Source: Amaurobius ferox (lineage: Eukaryota; Arthropoda; Arachnida; Araneae; Amaurobiidae). From it: a DNA stretch of 64,000 nucleotides. Positions 60,115 through 64,000 of the stretch are shown piece after piece; positions within the stretch are counted from its first letter, which is position 1; each line of letters starts with the position of its first letter. Position numbers and translations under genes: made by a program. The DNA is taken from assembly GCA_951213105.1 (NCBI GenBank), contig OX578140.1, forward strand, positions 27,792,362 through 27,856,361, in the 5' to 3' direction. The notes under the pieces were generated by a model, which saw only the letters and a program-made list of their open reading frames with translations, ran no database searches and was not told the origin of the DNA.

Positions 60115-61125
60115 ATGGGAAAAAAGCGAGCTAAATGAGTTTTAATGTAGTGAAGTGATTGGTTGTCACCACTGTGGAAAATCGGTTCGTGAGATTTCTG
60201 TCATGTTACGAGTAGCCGGTTCCACCGTAAATGAAGCTATCGTGAAATGCAAACGTACAGGCGCTACAACTGTACATGCACGACCTTGTCGACCATTCCG
60301 TCTAGTAGAAAGCGACCGCAGAGTGCTGAAGAAAGCTGTGAAAGTTAACCCCTTGCAATCGGCGAAAATAGTTTGTTCGGAAATTCAGGAAGCCTCTGGA
60401 TTCAACGTCAGCACAATGACAGTCATCGGGAGCTGCAAAGCTTTCATGGGCTAGCACCTGCATATAAACCAAGTATTACCGCAAGCAATGCCAAGCTTCG
60501 CTTACGTGATGCAACGCGCGCAAGAAATGGAGCCTTCAGCAATAGCGTCAAGTGTTATGGAGCGACGAATCATGGAACACTCTCTGGCAATCCGATGGTA
60601 GAGTCTGGGTATGAAGATGCCGGGTGAAACCCTTTCACGTGAGTGTATTGTGCCGCAAATTAAGTTTGGTGGTGGAAGCATAATGGTTTGAGACTGTTTC
60701 TCACGATTCTTTTACTCGTGTGAAGGAAACACTGAAAAAGGAAGGATATCTCGACATTTTGGAAAATTCTATGCTGCCTGCATTGCGGTAATAGTTTCGA
60801 GTGGTCCATTCTTGTTTAAATAAGATCGTGCTCCTGTTCACAAGCATAGGCTGTGCAGAGTTAGTTTGCTGACATGGATGTTGAAGAATTGGACTGGCTT
60901 GCTCATAGCTTAGACTTCAATCCCATACATCCATCGCCCCCTTGAATCCAATCATGTAATGAATTGGAACGTCGACTGTGAACTAGGCCAAAACGCCCCA
61001 CGTCGTCGGCAGAACTGACAGGTATTGATTTAAAAGAATGGCGTGCAATTCCTTATGTGATATTCCAGAAACTAGTGGATAGCCTTCCTAATAGAGGGGC
61101 AGGCGTCATTACAGCAAAAATGTAG
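60115..61125 (+). pseudogene. Tc1-like transposase, inactivated
   Basis: A plus-strand cut-and-paste transposase gene between the two long inverted repeats. The ATG at 60115 is followed within a few codons by stops. The helix-turn-helix region is well kept (GCHHCGKSVREISVMLRVAGSTVNEAIVK; 60155-60454), but the frame shifts near 60425 and again later. WSDES (first catalytic D, about 60557) and a DRAPVH segment (second D, near 60825) can be read in other frames. In the third motif the family's PIE reads PIH, so the third acidic residue is lost. The C-terminus ends at the TAG at 61123-61125. A TATAAAAG-like sequence at 60061 may be its old promoter. Confidence 0.85.
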
Positions 61126-61171
61126 CCCCAATTCATATTAATTTGTGCCTTCTGTGAAGGAGAAGCATAAC

Positions 61172-61952
61172 ATACAGGTGTCCGGAAAATTTAGTCAGAT
61201 CGTGTATATGTATATACTGCATTAGTTAACTGTATTTTCTCCAGTTTAACTATCCTATGATTTACGATTTAAACTGTCAATTTGTGGAAACCCCCTTATT
61301 ATCTAGGTACTTTCAGAGAGTCAGAGAAAAACTGATCACTATATCGTCGATATTTTTGTGAATTTTCACGATATCCCAGTAGATTTTTTTTATAGAAGTT
61401 ACCCTATATTATTCACTGCAAAATTATGAAAGAAAACTATTGCTATGTTTCGCGCCTGCGCAGTAAAAACTTAGTTTCTTCAAATGCTTATATCTCATCG
61501 TATATTCAAATTCTTCCATTTTCACTTGAAGTATACTGTTTTTCTTGGGCGTTGACACAGGTTCTATAAGTCTCGTGACATTTGATTGAAACCTATGGAT
61601 ATTGTAAGTAAGAAAAATGTAACAAAATTTGTTTTTTTAAGAAACGTTTATATCTTCATAAATATACGTTTTTATTTTACGAAAATACTTATACACATTG
61701 AACAAAGCTAGTTAACTATTTTGTATGAAAGTTACAAATTATTTCCAACTTTTTATCAAATATATTTTTCCTCTGTTATAATATCTCGGTGGTCCCCTAA
61801 ATGCACAAATCACCAAAACTTTACTAGAATGTTTGCGTTCAAGCGTGTTCTTCATATCGTCAAAGATACAGATCACTTTGGCAAGTATTTATTTAGAAAT
61901 TCGAAAAACATTCTAACATCCAAAGTGTCCGGATATTTTTTATCATATAGTG
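61172..61952 (-). repeat. Right long terminal inverted repeat
   Basis: The inner end begins TACAGGTGTCCGGAAAATT (61173 onward), and the outer end is AAAGTGTCCGGATATTTTTT then ATCATATAGTG. The frame at 61721-62131 crosses its end and is not a gene. Confidence 0.8.
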
Positions 61953-63189
61953 TATGTTACACATGTTTAAATTCTACATATAATGTATCTGGTTTGAAAG
62001 CATTAATTCCGGGGTTTATTGCTCCACGGGTTTATACCACACATATAAACCCACTTCGAAAATATTTCAAAATGAGTAAAATTCCACCAGAACAGATCCA
62101 TCTCTCAAGGTTGGTTGACACAAATAATTAATCTAAATATTTATACACCCCTCTTTAGAAGAAAGACTCTAATAAGAGACAACTGTGCCTTCCAATAATT
62201 ACTTCAAAGAAAGCTACTCTGTTTCATGAACTGCATATTGGCGATACTAATATCGATAAATTTCTCAAAGGATATCCCGATTTAACACAACAGCTAAGTT
62301 TGTAAATTCTGCATAGTGTGAAATTATATATCAAGTGGAAAGTGTATTGATATTAATATTGCAATATATTGAAGAGTTGTTATACCTCTAATTTCATTCT
62401 CTGTAAATGGTACGTATTAAAATGAAAGTATCAGTTGTTTTATTTGAAAAATCTGCATTGGATGATATCTGCGATATTTACAAGAATGATGGCAACGACC
62501 TTTTACAGGAGCATTATAAAAGCAACAAATATAATATTGCAATACAGAAATTTGCGTTATTATATAAATGATCATCTATAAATGTGAAACAAAAGTTTAT
62601 TGTCCATGTGGTAAATGATTTACTGGTTTATGAGTTACCTATGTTTTTAATTTTTTTTTGATGAAGGGAACATGGATTAAATTGCTGCAATTTTCAACTT
62701 TTTATTTGTATATTTTTGTCTTCTTTTTCTTTTTCTTTAATTTATTTTTATTTCTTTCGATGGTTTTAAAGCTTCCATTCAAAATAATTTTTCTATATTT
62801 TGTATATTTTTTATTTGTATCTTTTTTGTATTCATTAACGTTTTGTGTGTTTTAAGTATACTGCCTATGTGTGCTATGCGTTTTTTTTTGCGTGTGTTTT
62901 TCCCGGTTTTCCCTTGTAACTGATCTACACCTTTTGGGTGAACTGGAATACCTGGACAATAAATAGATAAATTGTGCATTTGGTATCTGTGAGATATTCT
63001 AAAATTTGTTCATTGCTGCAAAAGCAAACAAACTTGGTACTGAGTATTCCTTGTATGCGGACTACTAACAAAAACGCCTAACTAGTAGACTAAATTTCGT
63101 AAAACTAATGGTCTATTTAAGTCTTATCTCGCGGATTCTGAATCAAGAACAAAAAGACGTGGCAGTATTTTCTCCCTTACCAAAGCATT
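61953..63189. other. Unassigned stretch, partly T-rich
   Basis: 62640-62860 is strongly T-rich and gives a spurious Phe/Leu-rich frame. No gene was recognised. Confidence 0.45.
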
Positions 63190-63400
63190 GGATCTACCCG
63201 AAGATGTAAGGTAACTATTTGGACAACCGATACAGTGATGCTCAGTTTAGACCGCACCATAATAGGATTTGCATCCACAGGCATCGTTCCACTATTCCAT
63301 CTTTCCCCAAACCCACCACCATTCGTTCAGTCCTACAGATTTAATGTTCCCATAATCACCGCGTAGACACGAATATAGTTATGGACAGCGACTAGTCTGC
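63190..63400 (-). mobile_element. SINE S1, third copy, inverted and diverged
   Basis: Read on the minus strand it follows the S1 body from the AACATTAAATCTGTAGG segment through GGATGCAAATCC and CTAAACTGAG to GTCCAAATAGTTACC near the tail. The tRNA-like head is not convincingly preserved. Confidence 0.7.
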
Positions 63401-64000
63401 CGTGTGGAAACGATCTTAACGCCTTTACCACCTTTGTGATCATAACATTACCCTAAGTTGACGGGTATGACGGAAGCCGCTGTAATTATCTTTCTGTCAT
63501 GCCTGAGCCAGTTTGACAACTTGAAATTCAGGAAACATTACGTGACACGATGCAAATAGTACTCAATCGGTTAAAGTAATCTAGATAGAAAAATTAAGAG
63601 TTTTTATGTTTGTTGCTTTTCAAGGCTTTTGAAATAGAAATTTGTGAAATCGGCAGATGTAAATATTAGTAAAAGAACAATAAATAAAGAATTATAAATT
63701 ATGTATACATTCATTCTTGAAAATATCAGAATTAATATTTAATGAGCTATAATAAAATAGATTACTGTCCAGTTAATGAGTTCCAATAGATGCATTTTAA
63801 GTGCATGGCAATTTTTCCATTTTGTTTTATTTTCTTATACCTCCGTACTACTGTAAGATTTTCATTAGACAGTTTGACGGAAATCTAAACACTTTATAAA
63901 ATATCCAGAACATATTTAACATAAAATAGGTGTATAAAATATAGACACAATAACTCAGAAACGAATACAAGCATCACTATATATTTATCTAGATACATTA
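63401..64000. other. Unassigned AT-rich stretch
   Basis: Nothing recognised up to the end of the window. Confidence 0.5.

Larger units (their letters stand above)
59235..61952 (+). mobile_element. Tc1-like element with long, IR/DR-type inverted repeats
   Basis: The ~2.7 kb element has left (59235-60014) and right (61172-61952) arms alignable as inverted repeats over nearly 0.8 kb; 59600-59930 clearly mirrors 61262-61590. The outer right end reads CACTATATGATAAAAA inward and is followed by TA (61953-61954). Each arm also has an inner copy of the terminal motif (GTGTCCGGA with a trailing AT-rich segment ending GTGTA) at 59976-60014 and 61172-61204. Direct repeats inside inverted repeats are known from IR/DR Tc1 elements, but here the arms are far longer than usual. 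A transposase pseudogene lies between them. Confidence 0.8.

Noticed and set aside
61721..62131. 136-codon plus-strand frame
   Set aside because: It spans the right inverted repeat of the Tc1-like element and its flank, with no recognisable domain.
62658..62855. Phe/Leu-rich membrane-like frame
   Set aside because: It comes from a T-rich tract.

Overview
This is an AT-rich eukaryotic window with no convincing host protein-coding exon, rRNA or functional tRNA gene. Almost everything recognisable is transposable-element sequence. The mix (Jockey-type non-LTR retrotransposon, Tc1/mariner elements, tRNA-derived SINEs, Helitron/Helentron-like non-autonomous repeats carrying microsatellites) fits an intergenic or intronic stretch of an arthropod genome. 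The Tc1 families recall those of arachnids and insects, but the species cannot be fixed from the sequence.

Layout. (1) 1.05-3.85 kb: two head-to-tail copies of a repeat here called F2. (2) 4.08-4.24 kb: two SINE tails sharing one target site. (3) 4.39-8.86 kb: three copies of a second repeat, F1, two of them in inverted orientation. (4) 8.9-18.6 kb: mostly unassigned, with a long (TA)n tract, a palindrome and weak duplications. (5) 18.64-24.9 kb: a TATA-box promoter-like sequence, a 5'-truncated LINE tail, then a full-length 5.2 kb Jockey-clade LINE with intact ORF2 and frameshifted ORF1. One 13-bp sequence occurs three times, at the outer ends and the junction of the two LINEs. (6) 26.7-27.1 kb: a decayed minus-strand LINE fragment. 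(7) 28.1-29.6 kb: a possible LTR-retrotransposon remnant. (8) 31.6-32.6 kb: another F1. (9) 34.23-34.79 kb: a foldback MITE. (10) 36.4-37.3 kb: F2. (11) 38.6-39.5 and 42.18-42.43 kb: degenerate and clean tandem repeats. (12) 42.6-49.8 kb: a nest in which F1 contains F2, which contains a third insert, followed by an F2 containing an F1 and a SINE. (13) 51.4-52.3 kb F2 and 52.7-53.0 kb a second SINE family. (14) 55.0-56.3 kb: a decayed Tc1 element. (15) 57.8-58.5 kb SINE copies. (16) 59.2-62.0 kb: a Tc1-like element with very long inverted repeats. (17) 63.2-63.4 kb: an inverted SINE.

F1 and F2 have unrelated sequence but the same plan: a short subterminal motif near one end, repeated inside a terminal hairpin at the other end, plus an internal microsatellite and insertion in A/T-rich runs. 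That plan is the one known for DINE-1/Helentron-associated elements. They are the most abundant structured component of the window and the best candidates for undescribed families. A further set of five diverged, same-strand repeats (9.3-33.4 kb) fits no class I recognise.

Only the LINE ORF2 looks able to encode a functional protein. No pathway or operon logic applies; the relationships worth recording are order of insertion, target-site duplications and shared structure.
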